From: an uncultured Colwellia sp.
GTDB lineage: Bacteria > Pseudomonadota > Gammaproteobacteria > Enterobacterales > Alteromonadaceae
Direction: 5' to 3'
Length of the DNA stretch: 30,110 nt
NCBI GenBank assembly: GCA_913020705.1
Contig: CAJWBY010000037.1
Span: 1 to 30,110 of the forward strand
Positions within the stretch are counted from its first letter, which is position 1. Each line of letters opens with the position of its first letter. The notes beneath the pieces are model-generated. The model had not been told where the DNA came from and made no database searches. It saw nothing but the letters and a program-made list of their open reading frames with translations. The position numbers and the translations under genes are program-made. This document shows positions 1 through 12,352 of the stretch, piece by piece.

Positions 1-53
1 TCAGGCTTTTAGGGTATATTAATATATATATTTTATAAAGCATACACAGGTAA

Positions 54-1964
54 ATGATCACAGTCGTATTAAAAGATGGTTCAAAACGCGAATTTTCAAA
101 AGGATCAACAGGGGACGATATTGCAAAAGCGATATCAAAAAATTTATTTAAAGATGCGGTTGCTATTTTAGTGAATGGAGAGCAAAAAGATTTAAATTTA
201 CCTGTACCTGACAATGCTGCAATTGATATTATCACAAGATCTTCACCTGAAGGTTTAGAGATTATTCGCCATGATACAGCCCATGTTTTAGCGCAAGCCG
301 CAAAAGAAATATTTGACAACATTCAAATTACAATTGGCCCTGCCATTGAAAACGGTTTTTACTATGACTTCTACCGTGAAAAGCCCTTTACGCCAGATGA
401 CCTAAAAGCACTAGAAAAACGTATGCGCCAAATTTTAGAGCAAGATACACCCATTATTCGTGAAGAATGGAGCAGAGATGACGCCATTCAGTTATTTAAA
501 GGTCAAGGTGAACATTTTAAAGTAGAACTTGTTGAAGCTATCCCGCAAGGGGATATTATTTCGCTATATAGACAAGGGCCTTTTGTAGACTTATGTCGTG
601 GCCCACACCTCCCCACCACACGTCGCATTCGCCCTGCCTTTAAGTTAATGAAACTTGCTGGTGCTTACTGGCGCGGCGACCACCGCAACCCTATGTTACA
701 ACGTATTTACGGCACAGCATGGGCTGATAAAAAGCAACTTAAAGCTTACATCGTTCGTTTAGCGGAAGCTGAAAAGCGTGATCACCGTAAAATTGGTAAA
801 ACTTTAGATTTATTCCATTGGCAAGAAGAAGCGCCAGGCATGGTGTTTTGGCACAATGATGGTTGGACTATCTATACAGAATTAGAAAAATTTGTTCGTG
901 AAAAATTACACGAATATGATTACGACGAAGTTAAAGCGCCAATGATGATGGACAGAAGTCTTTGGGAAAAATCAGGTCACTGGGAAAAATATGCCGATGG
1001 CATGTTTACTACAGAATCTGAAAAGCGTGAATACGCAATAAAACCAATGAACTGCCCAGGTCATGTACAAATATTTAATCAAGGTTTAAAATCGTACCGC
1101 GATTTACCTCTACGTATTGCTGAATTTGGCTGTTGCCATCGTAATGAACCATCGGGCTCTTTGCATGGTTTAATGCGAGTTCGTGGCTTTACTCAAGATG
1201 ACGCTCACATTTTCTGTATGGAATCGCAAGTTCAAGATGAAGTTAAAAAATGTATCGAAATGGTATACGACGTATACGGTTCATTTGGTTTTGAAGATGT
1301 CGTTGTTAAATTATCTACTCGTCCAGAAAATCGTATCGGTAGTGATGAAATTTGGGATAAAGCTGAAGCAGGTCTTGCACAAGCATTAACCGACAGTAAC
1401 ATCAAATTTGAGTATTTACCGGGTGAAGGAGCATTTTATGGTCCTAAGATTGAATTTACTTTAATGGACTGTTTAGGTCGTGCTTGGCAATGTGGTACAG
1501 TTCAGCTCGATTTTGCTTTACCAGAGCGTTTAGGCGCAACTTATGTTGGTGAAGACAACGAAAGATATATTCCTGTCATGATTCATCGAGCTATTTTAGG
1601 TTCACTTGAACGTTTTATTGGAATTTTGATTGAAGAGTTCACGGGTAAATTTCCTACGTGGTTATCTCCAATTCAAGCAACTGTGATGAATATTACGGGC
1701 AAACAAGACGAATATTGTGAAAAAGTTGTAAAAAAACTAAAAGAAAGTGGATTTAGAGTAAAACTAGACTTGAGAAATGAGAAGATAGGCTTTAAAATCC
1801 GCGAGCACACTTTGAAGCGTGTTCCATATTTGTTAGTTGTTGGTGACAAAGAAATGGAAGCTGGCGAAATTGCCATTAGAACGCGAAGTGGTGAAGATTT
1901 AGGAAAAATGTCTGTTGATGACTTTATTTCAAAGTTAAGTGAAGAAGTTAACGCTCGTAGTTAG
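54..1964 (+). CDS. thrS: Threonyl-tRNA synthetase
   Basis: Cytoplasmic class II aminoacyl-tRNA synthetase that charges tRNA-Thr with threonine. The 636-residue length is close to the ~640 usual for bacterial ThrRS. Domains in order: an N-terminal TGS domain (about 1-61); an editing domain with the HxxxH pair (H73, H77) and the C181-R-G-P-H185 motif, which hydrolyses Ser-tRNA-Thr; the class II catalytic core, with zinc-ligand Cys334 in MNCPGH; and a C-terminal anticodon-binding domain (about 535-636). The ATG follows an AGG only 4 bases upstream. No other plausible start is visible in the 53 bases available. It heads the conserved thrS-infC-rpmI-rplT order. ThrRS of E. coli represses its own translation through a tRNA-like leader, but too little leader is present here to judge that. 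Confidence 0.98.
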   Translation: MITVVLKDGSKREFSKGSTGDDIAKAISKNLFKDAVAILVNGEQKDLNLPVPDNAAIDIITRSSPEGLEIIRHDTAHVLAQAAKEIFDNIQITIGPAIENGFYYDFYREKPFTPDDLKALEKRMRQILEQDTPIIREEWSRDDAIQLFKGQGEHFKVELVEAIPQGDIISLYRQGPFVDLCRGPHLPTTRRIRPAFKLMKLAGAYWRGDHRNPMLQRIYGTAWADKKQLKAYIVRLAEAEKRDHRKIGKTLDLFHWQEEAPGMVFWHNDGWTIYTELEKFVREKLHEYDYDEVKAPMMMDRSLWEKSGHWEKYADGMFTTESEKREYAIKPMNCPGHVQIFNQGLKSYRDLPLRIAEFGCCHRNEPSGSLHGLMRVRGFTQDDAHIFCMESQVQDEVKKCIEMVYDVYGSFGFEDVVVKLSTRPENRIGSDEIWDKAEAGLAQALTDSNIKFEYLPGEGAFYGPKIEFTLMDCLGRAWQCGTVQLDFALPERLGATYVGEDNERYIPVMIHRAILGSLERFIGILIEEFTGKFPTWLSPIQATVMNITGKQDEYCEKVVKKLKESGFRVKLDLRNEKIGFKIREHTLKRVPYLLVVGDKEMEAGEIAIRTRSGEDLGKMSVDDFISKLSEEVNARS

Positions 1965-2071
1965 CGTAAAAATTACTTATAATAACGTTTATAACATACA
2001 TAAAAATATTTTATTAATCTGAGTAGTTGTTTAGTTAAATATAACATCAGTTACTTGGAACAAAGTTCTTT

Positions 2072-2088
2072 GGAGGAACATGGCTATT
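2072..2088 (+). promoter_or_regulatory. infC ribosome-binding site and AUU start
   Basis: GGAGG at 2072-2076 is followed by AAC, ATG (2080), GCT and ATT (2086). The spacing is 3 bases to the ATG, which is poor, and 9 bases to the ATT, which is good. The arrangement favours initiation at AUU, the codon by which IF-3 senses its own level in enterobacteria. Use of AUU is inferred from spacing and family knowledge. Confidence 0.6.
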
Positions 2089-2634
2089 AAAGGTGGACAA
2101 CGAGGCGGGCAGAAAGAGCCAGCACATCGTTTAAATGAGTTAATTACAGGTATTGCTGATAATGAAGTTCGTTTGATTAGATTTGACGGAGAGCCTGGTG
2201 GCATCGTCACATTAGATGAAGCAATGGATCAAGCTGATGAAGCTGGTGTAGATCTTGTTGAGATAAGCCCTACGGCTAAACCTCCTGTACTCCGTGTTAT
2301 GGATTACGGCAAGTTTATCTATGAAAAAGCTAAAGAACAAAAAGAACAGCGTAAAAATCAGAAACAAATACAGGTTAAGGAAATTAAATTCCGTCCTGGA
2401 ACAGATGAAGGCGACTATCAGGTAAAACTACGCAACCTGAAGCGCTTTTTAGAGGGTGGCGATAAAGTTAAAGTAACTTTACGTTTCCGTGGTCGTGAAA
2501 TGGCTCACCAAGAACTTGGTTTACAACTTCTAACTCGTGTTAAAAACGATTTAGAAGAGTTGACTGTTCTAGAATTCTTCCCGCGTAGAGCGGAAGGAAG
2601 ACAAATGGTGATGGTACTAGCACCAAAAAAATAA
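2086..2634 (+). CDS. infC: Translation initiation factor IF-3 (AUU start likely)
   Basis: IF-3 binds the 30S subunit, blocks premature 50S joining and checks start-codon/initiator-tRNA pairing. The product shows the N-domain ([15 protein letters not shown], then the [15 protein letters not shown] and MDYGKF blocks), a Lys/Gln-rich linker, and a C-domain with the RFRGREM block. The start chosen is ATT at 2086, within ATTAAAGGTGG, which matches the known AUU start context of E. coli infC. An in-frame ATG lies two codons upstream at 2080, giving 184 residues, but it is only 3 bases from the GGAGG ribosome-binding site, against 9 bases for ATT. In E. coli the AUU lets IF-3 repress its own synthesis. 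The gene lies 3' of thrS with 121 bases between and probably shares its transcript. Confidence 0.95.
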   Translation: MKGGQRGGQKEPAHRLNELITGIADNEVRLIRFDGEPGGIVTLDEAMDQADEAGVDLVEISPTAKPPVLRVMDYGKFIYEKAKEQKEQRKNQKQIQVKEIKFRPGTDEGDYQVKLRNLKRFLEGGDKVKVTLRFRGREMAHQELGLQLLTRVKNDLEELTVLEFFPRRAEGRQMVMVLAPKK

Positions 2635-2655
2635 TCAATAACCGGTATTTCAAGT

Positions 2656-2830
2656 AACTTATTTCTATGAAAATTAAAAATAAGTTCACCATTATTGTTT
2701 TTAACGGGTAACTTCAGGCCTGAAAGTAAAAACTAACGTTTATTTTTGTTTAATCTTAAATAAACAAGTTAAGTTTTTCGCCTAAGTTGCTAAATTTCAA
2801 TGGCAATGTTTATGTGTAATAACGTAAACA
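2656..2830 (+). promoter_or_regulatory. Structured infC-rpmI leader, candidate L20 operator
   Basis: The 215-base gap between infC and rpmI holds several inverted repeats. A 9-bp stem pairs 2656-2664 (AACTTATTT) with 2678-2686. TTCAGGCCTGAA at 2713-2724 is a perfect palindrome. An 8-bp stem pairs 2738-2745 (GTTTATTT) with 2758-2765. A stem of 7 pairs plus one U-G pairs 2807-2814 with 2823-2830, just ahead of the rpmI ribosome-binding site (CGGAG, 2837-2841). In E. coli, ribosomal protein L20 represses rpmI-rplT translation by binding RNA structure in this gap. A similar role here is inferred from position and structure only. Confidence 0.4.
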
Positions 2831-2849
2831 TGAATGCGGAGTAATATTC

Positions 2850-3044
2850 ATGCCTAAAATGAAAACTAACAAAGGTGCTGCGAAGCGCTTTAAAAAAACA
2901 GCCTCTGGCTACAAGTTCAAACAAGCTGGCCTTCGTCATATCTTGACTAAACGTCGTACTAAAGTTAAACGTCATCTTCGCGCTAAGTGCATGATTTCGG
3001 CAGCTGACATTAAGTCAGTTAAAAAACTTTTACGTCACGGTTAA
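2850..3044 (+). CDS. rpmI: 50S ribosomal protein L35
   Basis: Small basic protein of the large ribosomal subunit. It has 64 residues, the usual L35 length, and the family's opening [17 protein letters not shown] and later [10 protein letters not shown] block. The ATG follows a CGGAG ribosome-binding site 8 bases upstream. It lies 15 bases before rplT in the conserved infC-rpmI-rplT operon. If the L20 loop is conserved, its translation is controlled by the structured leader just upstream, with rplT coupled to it. Confidence 0.97.
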   Translation: MPKMKTNKGAAKRFKKTASGYKFKQAGLRHILTKRRTKVKRHLRAKCMISAADIKSVKKLLRHG

Positions 3045-3059
3045 TAGGAGAGATATAAA

Positions 3060-3419
3060 ATGGCTAGAGTAAAACGTGGTGTACAAGCACGTGCACGTCA
3101 CAAAAAAGTTCTAAAGCAAGCTAAAGGTTATTACGGAGCACGTAGCCGTGTTTACCGTGTTGCTTATCAAGCAGTAACTAAAGCAGGTCAGTACGCTTAC
3201 CGCGATCGTCGTCAACGTAAACGTCAATTCCGTCAGCTTTGGATAACTCGTATCAATGCAGCAGCTCGCATAAATGGTTTATCTTACAGTGTTTTCATTA
3301 ATGGTCTTAAAAAGGCTGCTATTGAAATCGATCGTAAGATCCTAGCTGATATTGCAGTATACGACAAAGTAACATTCACATTCTTAGTTGAAAAAGCGAA
3401 AGCTGCTTTAGCTGCATAG
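3060..3419 (+). CDS. rplT: 50S ribosomal protein L20
   Basis: Early-assembling 23S rRNA-binding protein of the large subunit and the known translational repressor of rpmI-rplT. It has 119 residues (family usually 117-119). The long basic N-terminal extension [14 protein letters not shown] and the [16 protein letters not shown] block are characteristic. The start follows TAGGAGA, a strong ribosome-binding site, 15 bases after the rpmI stop. A strong intrinsic terminator 21 bases downstream ends the operon. Confidence 0.98.
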   Translation: MARVKRGVQARARHKKVLKQAKGYYGARSRVYRVAYQAVTKAGQYAYRDRRQRKRQFRQLWITRINAAARINGLSYSVFINGLKKAAIEIDRKILADIAVYDKVTFTFLVEKAKAALAA

Positions 3420-3440
3420 AATTTGAAAAAGCTTTGAGAC

Positions 3441-3470
3441 AAGGACGCCATTAGGCGTCCTTTTCTTTTT
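3441..3470 (+). terminator. Intrinsic terminator after rplT
   Basis: A perfect 9-bp stem pairs AAGGACGCC (3441-3449) with GGCGTCCTT (3454-3462) across an ATTA loop, followed by a T-rich run to 3470. It ends the thrS-infC-rpmI-rplT transcription unit. Confidence 0.92.
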
Positions 3471-3697
3471 GAAACGATTCTTTTGAGCTATTTAGCTTAA
3501 TTTCATCGTTAAAATGTACTCACTTATATTCATAAGCTCCGTGCATTTACCTTGAAATTTAACTAGCTACCTGCAAAATAATTCGCTTCAATAAATCGAT
3601 AAATTATTCTACCGAATATTATTTTATTTTTTTGGAACACCCGCAAAAATACTATTCGCTACAATTAATTTTAACTTAATAATTAAGGTTTAATCAG

Positions 3698-4801
3698 ATG
3701 AGTCTTGCAGATCAAATTTTAGCGTTAAACAATGATTTACCTATTCGCACCGATGCACCTGTTCATAGCGGTAAAGTCCGCAGTGTCTACTGGTTAACTA
3801 ATGCGGACAGCAAACGGTTAATTCAAGAAAAAGGTTATGATGTAGCTGATGACACTCCATTAGCTATTATGGTGATCAGCGATCGTATCTCTGCCTTTGA
3901 TTGCATTTGGCAAGGCGAAGGTGGCATGAAAGGTGTTCCAGGTAAAGGCGCATCTCTTAATGCTATTTCTAATCATTGGTTTAAGCTTTTTAAAGATCAA
4001 GGCTTAGCTGACAGTCATATTCTTGATATTCCACACCCGTTTGTTTGGATCGTTCAAAAAGCAAAACCGGTGATGATTGAAGCTATTTGTCGCCAATACA
4101 TTACTGGCTCAATGTGGCGCTCATATGTAAAAGGTGAACGTGAATTTTGTGGTATTGAAATCGCTGATGGTTTAACTAAAGATTCTAAGTTACCTGAATT
4201 ATTACAAACACCTACAACAAAAGGTATTTTAAAAGGTATACCAGGTGTTCCTGCTGTTGATGATGTGAATATTACGCGTAAAAATATTGAAAATAATTTT
4301 GAAGCATTTAACTTCAAATCACTTGAAGATATTACCTTATACGAGAAGTTATTAACGGAAGGCTTCGATGTTATTTCTGATTCATTGGCAAAAGTTGACC
4401 AAATTTTTGTTGATACGAAATTTGAATTTGGCTACGTAAAAGACAAAGAAGGCAACAACAAACTTATATATATGGATGAAGTAGGTACGCCTGATTCTTC
4501 ACGTATATGGGATGGTGAACAATATCGTGGTGGAAAAGTGGTTGAAAACTCTAAAGAAGGTTTTCGTCAACTATTATTAGCTCACTTTGATGATGCGGAT
4601 ATTTTATTAAATAAAGACCGTATGGCTGAACGTGAAGCTTTAGCACGTGATAATGTATTACCAGAATCAGTATTGATGGATGTTTCAAAAACATATACAG
4701 CAATAGCTGAGAAAATTACTGGCGAAAAAATTGTATTGTCAGCTAATCCAAAAGCAGAAATTATAGATATTTTACGTGAACAATATCAATTGGTTGATTA
4801 G
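3698..4801 (+). CDS. purC: SAICAR synthase (long form)
   Basis: Phosphoribosylaminoimidazole-succinocarboxamide synthase joins aspartate to CAIR with ATP in de novo purine synthesis. The 367 residues are well above the ~237 of E. coli PurC, but match the longer form I recall from Vibrio and Alteromonadales. Visible landmarks are [11 protein letters not shown] (the glycine-rich nucleotide-binding start), the [12 protein letters not shown] block, [13 protein letters not shown], and [15 protein letters not shown] near the C-terminus. The ATG is preceded by AAGG about 8 bases upstream. It stands alone between two terminators. The 278-base upstream gap shows no clear PurR-type palindrome, so purine regulation cannot be claimed. 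Confidence 0.96.
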   Translation: MSLADQILALNNDLPIRTDAPVHSGKVRSVYWLTNADSKRLIQEKGYDVADDTPLAIMVISDRISAFDCIWQGEGGMKGVPGKGASLNAISNHWFKLFKDQGLADSHILDIPHPFVWIVQKAKPVMIEAICRQYITGSMWRSYVKGEREFCGIEIADGLTKDSKLPELLQTPTTKGILKGIPGVPAVDDVNITRKNIENNFEAFNFKSLEDITLYEKLLTEGFDVISDSLAKVDQIFVDTKFEFGYVKDKEGNNKLIYMDEVGTPDSSRIWDGEQYRGGKVVENSKEGFRQLLLAHFDDADILLNKDRMAEREALARDNVLPESVLMDVSKTYTAIAEKITGEKIVLSANPKAEIIDILREQYQLVD

Positions 4802-4824
4802 TGCCCCCATCACCTTCACACATT

Positions 4825-4852
4825 AAAGCTCTGCATTGCAGAGTTTTTTTTT
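4825..4852 (+). terminator. Intrinsic terminator after purC
   Basis: CTCTGC (4829-4834) pairs with GCAGAG (4838-4843) across ATT. The stem extends outward by a G-U and A-U pairs, and a run of nine T follows to 4852. Confidence 0.88.
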
Positions 4853-4985
4853 GTTCTTTATTGGATGAATACTAGATTATTTTTTTGGACAGATTATATA
4901 CGTCTATTGCCTCACTTTATTTCATTTCTTTATTTTTAGTCTAGTTTCTCAAAAAACGCCCAATAATCTACATTTTACAATTGCC

Positions 4986-5001
4986 TGCACCTTAATGGGG
5001 A
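4986..5001 (+). promoter_or_regulatory. NtrC-like box 1 upstream of glnK
   Basis: TGCACC-TTAA-TGGGGA has the layout of the NtrC operator (TGCACC-N4-TGGTGC), with an exact left half and an imperfect right half. It is centred 33 bp, about three helical turns, upstream of box 2. The 366-base gap between purC and glnK contains this site, box 2, the -24/-12 element and the purC terminator. Confidence 0.5.
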
Positions 5002-5018
5002 TTCTAATTTGTGCTTTT

Positions 5019-5034
5019 TGCATCTAATTGGTGC
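5019..5034 (+). promoter_or_regulatory. NtrC-like box 2 upstream of glnK
   Basis: TGCATC-TAAT-TGGTGC differs from the NtrC palindrome by one base in the left half and none in the right. Its centre is about 98 bp upstream of the start expected from the -24/-12 element, a usual enhancer distance for NtrC at sigma-54 promoters. Confidence 0.6.
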
Positions 5035-5098
5035 GCCTCTGCACTGCTTACATGTTAAAAATCAATTAACTTACTGTTTTTAAATACTTTAGTTTTTT

Positions 5099-5115
5099 GG
5101 GCATAAATGGTGCTT
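5099..5115 (+). promoter_or_regulatory. Sigma-54 (-24/-12) promoter candidate for glnK-amtB
   Basis: GGGCAT-AAATG-GTGCT resembles TGGCAC-N5-TTGCA, with the essential GG (5100-5101) and GC (5112-5113) exactly 10 bases apart. The predicted start near 5125 leaves a 5' leader of about 43 bases before glnK. With the two NtrC-like boxes upstream it forms a coherent nitrogen-starvation promoter. Confidence 0.6.
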
Positions 5116-5143
5116 AAGGTAGGTCATATAATAAAATATTTGA

Positions 5144-6827
<1,684 letters not shown>

Positions 6828-6857
6828 CAAAATACTTTAATATCTGTATAAATAATC

Positions 6858-6889
6858 AAAAAGGCTTTTATTCAAATAAAAGCCTTTTT
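6858..6889 (+). terminator. Intrinsic terminator after amtB
   Basis: AAAAAGGCTTTTAT pairs with ATAAAAGCCTTTTT, with a small loop at 6871-6876 and a closing T run. The A run on the other side lets it act in both directions, but the nearest - strand gene is far away. Confidence 0.9.
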
Positions 6890-7019
6890 GCTATGTTATT
6901 TCTGGAAATGTTATTTTTTCAGTAAAAGAACTATTTTCACTACATAATCAATTGATTATTGTGTAAAATCACTGCCAATTATATTAATACAATCAGTCTA
7001 GCCAAAACCTTCAAATTAA

Positions 7020-8033
<1,014 letters not shown>

Positions 8034-8043
8034 GAAACTCATA

Positions 8044-10467
8044 ATGAAATTTAGTGAATCGTGGTTACGTGAGTGGGTTAATCCTGCTATATCTTCAGAT
8101 GAGTTGTCTCATCAAATTACTATGGCTGGCCTAGAAGTTGATGCTGTAGAACCTGTTGCTGGTAAATTTACTGGCGTATTAATTGGCGAAGTGGTCGAAT
8201 GTGGACCACACCCTGATGCGGATAAATTACAAGTAACAAAAATAAATTTAGGCAGTGAATTCAATGATGGCGAATTAGTCGACATTGTTTGTGGTGCAAA
8301 AAACTGTCGTTTAGGACTTAAAGTAGCAGTTGCAACAGTTGGCGCTGTGTTACCTGGCGATTTTAAAATTAAAAAAGCTAAATTACGTGGTGTTCCTTCG
8401 CATGGCATGTTGTGTAGTGAATCAGAAATTGGTTTGTCGGATAGTTCTGAAGGGATCATGGAACTTGCGCAAGATGCTCCAATAGGCTTATGTGTAAGGG
8501 AATACTTAGATTTAAATGACGTTACCATAGATGTTGATTTAACGGCTAACCGTGGTGATTGTTTAGGCCTAAAGGGATTAGCACGAGAAGTTGGTGTATT
8601 AAATAGTGTAAACATCACTGAACCAGAAATCGCTGCAGTAGTTCCTACAATTGATGACGTTCGTGAAATTACGTTATCAGCACCTCAAGCTTGTCCTCGT
8701 TATTTAGGTCGAGTCATTAAAAACATAGATGTAACTGCACAATCACCTTTATGGATGGTAGAAAAACTGCGTCGTTGTGGCACTCGTTCAATTGACCCTG
8801 TAGTTGATGTAACAAACTACGTGTTACTTGAGCAAGGACATCCAATGCATGCTTTTGATTTATCAAAGTTAGATGGCAACATTAATGTTCGCTATGCAAC
8901 ATCAGGTGAAAAGTTGGTATTACTTGACGGTAATGAAGTGACGCTTTCAACAGAAACCTTAGTTATAGCTGATGAAAACAAAGCATTAGCAATGGCGGGT
9001 ATCTTTGGCGGAAAAGAATCTGGTGTTAAATCTGATGAAGAAGAAAAATCTACTGATATTTTCTTAGAAAGCGCATTTTTTGCACCGTTAGCTATTTTGG
9101 GTAAAGCACGCCAATATGGTTTACATACTGATTCATCACATCGTTATGAACGAGGTGTTGATCCAGAGTTACAGCGAAACGCTATGGAACGTGCAACGAC
9201 TTTATTACTTGAGATTGTTGGCGGTGAAGCAGGCCCTATCGTAGAAGCCTTAAGTGCTGATGATTTACCAAAAGAAAAAACGATAACATTACGTAGAGAA
9301 AAACTTGATGGGCGAATTGGTCATCATATTAAGGATGATACGGTTAATGAAATCCTAACGCGTTTAGGTTTTGATGTTAACTTTGAAAACTCTGCATCGG
9401 AAAGGGTTTGGACAGTTGTAGTACCTGCCTACCGTTTTGATATTAAAGTTGAAGTTGATCTTATTGAAGAAGTTGCGAGAATATTTGGCTATAACAATAT
9501 TCCGAATGTTTCACCAAAAGCTACATTGGCGATGCGTGAACAAAAAGAAAAATTTATTCCGTTAAAACACTTCCGTAACGTTATGGTTAATCGCGGGTAT
9601 CAAGAAGCGATCACTTACAGTTTTGTTGACCCGAAAGTTCAAACGCTAATTCACCCAGAAAAAGCCGTTATGACATTACCGCATCCTATTTCATCAGAAA
9701 TGTCTGAAATGCGTTTAAGTATGTGGACAGGTTTATTGCAGTCGGTTATTTATAACCAAAATCGTCAGCAATCACGTATCCGTTTATTCGAAACAGGTTT
9801 ACGTTTTGTGCCTGACGAAGCCGCAGAGAATGGTGTTCGCCAAGAACAAATGTTTGCAGGTGTAGTAACAGGACAGCGCAACGAAGAACACTGGGATATG
9901 GAAAAGTCAGCAACTGATTTTTTCGATGTAAAATCAGACGTTGAAGCCTTACTAGGCTTGACTTCAGATACATCGTTATATGAATTTTCAAAAGATGAAA
10001 TAGCAGCACTTCACCCAGGACAAACAGCCGCGATACATAAAAATGGTGTGTTAGTTGGACATGTTGGTACCTTACATCCTGAATTAGAAAGAAAATTAGG
10101 CTTAAATGGTCGAACATTTATTTTTGAACTATTATTGTCTGAAATTTCAACACGAAAAATCCCTGAAGCTGGTGATATATCTCGCTTTCCGGCTAATAGA
10201 CGTGACATAGCAGTGATAGTAGAAGAGAAAATAAATGCAAAAAATGTCTTACAACTTATTGAAAAGGTTGGCGGAAATTATTTAGTTGATCTAAACTTGT
10301 TTGACGTATACCGAGGAAATGGTATCGATGAAGGGTTTAAGAGCTTAGCGATAGCGATGACTTTACAGGATTGTGATAAAACCCTTGAAGAAAAAGATAT
10401 TAATGAAGTCGTTGAACGTGTCGTTGACACATTAGAAACTGAGCTAAATGCATCACTGAGGAATTAG
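8044..10467 (+). CDS. pheT: Phenylalanyl-tRNA synthetase beta subunit
   Basis: Non-catalytic but essential beta subunit that binds and edits tRNA-Phe. It has 807 residues against ~795 in E. coli. Domains in order: an OB-fold tRNA-binding domain (about 40-150, with [10 protein letters not shown]); the B3/B4 editing region (about 210-390, with [19 protein letters not shown]); B5 (about 405-480); a catalytic-like core; and a C-terminal ferredoxin-fold anticodon-binding domain starting near [12 protein letters not shown]. The start lies 10 bases after pheS behind an AGGAAA ribosome-binding site, and the stop is 3 bases before ihfA. Confidence 0.98.
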   Translation: MKFSESWLREWVNPAISSDELSHQITMAGLEVDAVEPVAGKFTGVLIGEVVECGPHPDADKLQVTKINLGSEFNDGELVDIVCGAKNCRLGLKVAVATVGAVLPGDFKIKKAKLRGVPSHGMLCSESEIGLSDSSEGIMELAQDAPIGLCVREYLDLNDVTIDVDLTANRGDCLGLKGLAREVGVLNSVNITEPEIAAVVPTIDDVREITLSAPQACPRYLGRVIKNIDVTAQSPLWMVEKLRRCGTRSIDPVVDVTNYVLLEQGHPMHAFDLSKLDGNINVRYATSGEKLVLLDGNEVTLSTETLVIADENKALAMAGIFGGKESGVKSDEEEKSTDIFLESAFFAPLAILGKARQYGLHTDSSHRYERGVDPELQRNAMERATTLLLEIVGGEAGPIVEALSADDLPKEKTITLRREKLDGRIGHHIKDDTVNEILTRLGFDVNFENSASERVWTVVVPAYRFDIKVEVDLIEEVARIFGYNNIPNVSPKATLAMREQKEKFIPLKHFRNVMVNRGYQEAITYSFVDPKVQTLIHPEKAVMTLPHPISSEMSEMRLSMWTGLLQSVIYNQNRQQSRIRLFETGLRFVPDEAAENGVRQEQMFAGVVTGQRNEEHWDMEKSATDFFDVKSDVEALLGLTSDTSLYEFSKDEIAALHPGQTAAIHKNGVLVGHVGTLHPELERKLGLNGRTFIFELLLSEISTRKIPEAGDISRFPANRRDIAVIVEEKINAKNVLQLIEKVGGNYLVDLNLFDVYRGNGIDEGFKSLAIAMTLQDCDKTLEEKDINEVVERVVDTLETELNASLRN

Positions 10468-10470
10468 GTA

Positions 10471-10761
10471 ATGGCGCTTACGAAAGCAGAAGTAGCAGAA
10501 CATTTATTTGAGAAAGTTGGGCTGAGCAAACGCGACGCGAAGGATATGGTAGAGGTTTTTTTCGAAGAAATACGTGAAACTTTGGAAAGTGGCGAACAAG
10601 TAAAGCTTTCTGGTTTTGGTAACTTCGATCTTCGTGTGAAAAGCGAACGCCCAGGCCGTAACCCTAAAACAGGTGAAGATATTCCAATTTCTGCCCGTAA
10701 AGTTGTTACTTTCCGTCCGGGACAAAAATTAAAAAGTCGCGTTGAAAACGGTAACGGCTAA
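10471..10761 (+). CDS. ihfA: Integration host factor alpha subunit
   Basis: Subunit of the IHF heterodimer, which binds DNA at specific sites and bends it sharply, assisting sigma-54 promoters, site-specific recombination and nucleoid structure. The 96 residues include the HU/IHF signature [24 protein letters not shown], with the intercalating-proline arm [30 protein letters not shown] is typical of the alpha chain. It starts 3 bases after pheT, whose end supplies GAGG and AGG as ribosome-binding sequence. The pheST-ihfA order is the classical enterobacterial one. An intrinsic terminator follows. Confidence 0.97.
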   Translation: MALTKAEVAEHLFEKVGLSKRDAKDMVEVFFEEIRETLESGEQVKLSGFGNFDLRVKSERPGRNPKTGEDIPISARKVVTFRPGQKLKSRVENGNG

Positions 10762-10821
10762 TTAATACAAAGTTATAATATTATTTTTGGTATTTAAATA
10801 TACTGAGAATATATTTTATTG

Positions 10822-10845
10822 AAGGTTGCTACGGCAGCCTTTTTT
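10822..10845 (+). terminator. Intrinsic terminator after ihfA
   Basis: AAGGTTGC (10822-10829) pairs with GCAGCCTT (10834-10841), including one G-U, around a TACG tetraloop, followed by a T run. It ends the pheST-ihfA operon. Confidence 0.9.
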
Positions 10846-10872
10846 ATTGCCTGAGTTTCCTCTAGGTCTATA

Positions 10873-11403
10873 TCATAATTTATTTGAATTAAGTTCCGGC
10901 CATAACTTTTTTCTGATTAAGATAATGAAAGCGTTAAATATCTCTTTTATTAATAAACTTACAATTGCGATTATTGCCCCGGTGCCTAGTGCGTTTAATT
11001 CGAGTGGGATCGTAAGTGAAAAATCAATGAGTGTATCTCTCATAATTGTTCTGTCAGCGTTGAGTATAAAATTAATAATTTGTTCTGTGTATACATCATT
11101 AAATAAAGCATTAAGTTGTAACTGTAAGTAATCAACTCTTGATATTAACTGGGTAATCAGATCGGCTGTATTAACAATTGATGGCTCTGAATTGGTTTGA
11201 TATTTCATTACCATGGCTGATAAGTCGCCCTGATAGTGTTGATCCGCAATAGTTTGAAATTGAACCAAGTGTGATTTTGCTTCTGCTAAGTGTCCAGAAA
11301 GCCGATGTTTATATTGAATGATAAAAGCGGGTAATTGAACACCTAAAATAAATGTTATGGTGAAAAAGCATCGATCAATAATATTATTAATGACTCTAAA
11401 CAT
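10873..11403 (-). CDS. DUF2937-like membrane protein
   Basis: Uncharacterised protein resembling the proteobacterial DUF2937 family by its opening pattern: a short hydrophobic segment, then GVQLPAFIIQYKHRLSGHLAEAKSHLVQFQTIAD. From the start chosen (ATG at 11403) it has 176 residues, with a first membrane segment at about 10-27 and a second near 140-160 (ALGTGAIIAIVSLLIKEIF). The region between is likely helical. ATG 11451 would add 16 residues, but family proteins as I recall them begin at the position matching MFRVINNI. Neither start has a good ribosome-binding site. It is transcribed towards ihfA, with 111 bases between the two stops. Function is unknown and the neighbours give no clue. Confidence 0.7.
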   Translation of the reverse strand: MFRVINNIIDRCFFTITFILGVQLPAFIIQYKHRLSGHLAEAKSHLVQFQTIADQHYQGDLSAMVMKYQTNSEPSIVNTADLITQLISRVDYLQLQLNALFNDVYTEQIINFILNADRTIMRDTLIDFSLTIPLELNALGTGAIIAIVSLLIKEIFNAFIILIRKKLWPELNSNKL

Positions 11404-11637
11404 AGACAACTTATCGCTCAAATAGCTATTACTAAAGAATAACAGTAGCATAATTTTCGCTATAATTTGCTTAATATATTATGGTTTAAAAATTGCATGT
11501 TTGTAGAATCGATTATGCATTTTTAAATAAATGTGTAAACAGTCAAATTTTTGATGGTGGTATCAATTGTGGAAAATAATCAATATAACAGTGAGCAACA
11601 TAAACTAGCGTTGCAAAAAACTAATACTCAAAGAAAT

Positions 11638-12240
11638 ATGACAAGTCATCATTTAAATAGAATGCGGAATGTCTTTGCCGTGAGTGGCATTCTTATTGCC
11701 GCCAATATTTTTTCATTTAATGCCAATGCGCTAGAAGTCTCAGGTGACTTTCATAAGGGAAGCAAGGATAAAACCCAAGGATATAGTTTTGCATTAGCAG
11801 ATACTTTTACCAAAGGTGGAAATATATATTGGACTGTTGGGTATAGCAGCCTAGATAAAGTAAAAGTAGAGTGGAACAACGATGAGTTGTTTTTTAAAAC
11901 TGCAACAGTTGATGCGCTTGTAAGCTATCGACATAAAGTTCAAAGTTATAACTCCTTTTTTAAAAACCTAACCATAGAATATAAAATTGGTGCTTCTTTT
12001 GGGTTGACTGAGAATAAATTTACTTGGCCAGAGACTGCAGGTTTAGAAGAAGAAGTTCGATACTTTTCAGAAGAAAGTGACATAAATCCCATTTTAGGCG
12101 TTGGAGCCTATTATAAACTGAATCGAAATACATCCATTAATGTAGGCCTAAAATATCAGCCAAATTTTTCTGAATTCGGCGCAATAACATCTGCATATGT
12201 TGGAATTAGTTATCGCTTTGGTCGTGGTTTAGACCGATAA
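11638..12240 (+). CDS. Small outer-membrane beta-barrel protein
   Basis: Predicted exported protein of 200 residues from ATG 11638. A hydrophobic stretch FAVSGILIAANIFSFNANA forms a signal peptide, with likely cleavage before LEVSGD. The mature part alternates polar and hydrophobic residues in amphipathic strands (IYWTVGYSS, TIEYKIGASFGL, INVGLKYQ, SAYVGISYRFG) and ends on an aromatic residue strand, the pattern of outer-membrane barrels with about 8 strands. The frame stays open upstream to TTG 11551 (ATG 11554), but that extension lies before the signal peptide, so 11638 (AAAGAA upstream) or 11662 is more likely. It lies 174 bases before the large TSP3-repeat gene on the same strand. A joint surface role is possible but not shown. 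Confidence 0.65.
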   Translation: MTSHHLNRMRNVFAVSGILIAANIFSFNANALEVSGDFHKGSKDKTQGYSFALADTFTKGGNIYWTVGYSSLDKVKVEWNNDELFFKTATVDALVSYRHKVQSYNSFFKNLTIEYKIGASFGLTENKFTWPETAGLEEEVRYFSEESDINPILGVGAYYKLNRNTSINVGLKYQPNFSEFGAITSAYVGISYRFGRGLDR

Positions 12241-12352
12241 ACGAGTTCATTATTAATAGTAGAGTCGATTTATAGGCTTTTTATTAGAATTTGATTAATA
12301 TTTAAAGATGTAATGAATAACGCTAGAAGGCAATTTAGCTGTGTTTTATTAC

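Noticed and set aside
3471..3697. PurR operator or purine riboswitch upstream of purC
   Set aside because: No ACGCAAACG-type palindrome or conserved riboswitch core is visible in the gap.
6908..6925. Tiny ORF MLFFQ before pheS as a phenylalanine leader peptide
   Set aside because: Only two Phe codons, no spaced ribosome-binding site and no attenuator-type hairpin with T run after it.
8112..8618. 168-residue antisense ORF in pheT
   Set aside because: Shadow of the pheT coding frame, with no family features.
10826..11131. 101-residue + strand ORF after ihfA
   Set aside because: It overlaps the ihfA terminator and is antisense to the DUF2937-like gene, which has recognisable family pattern.
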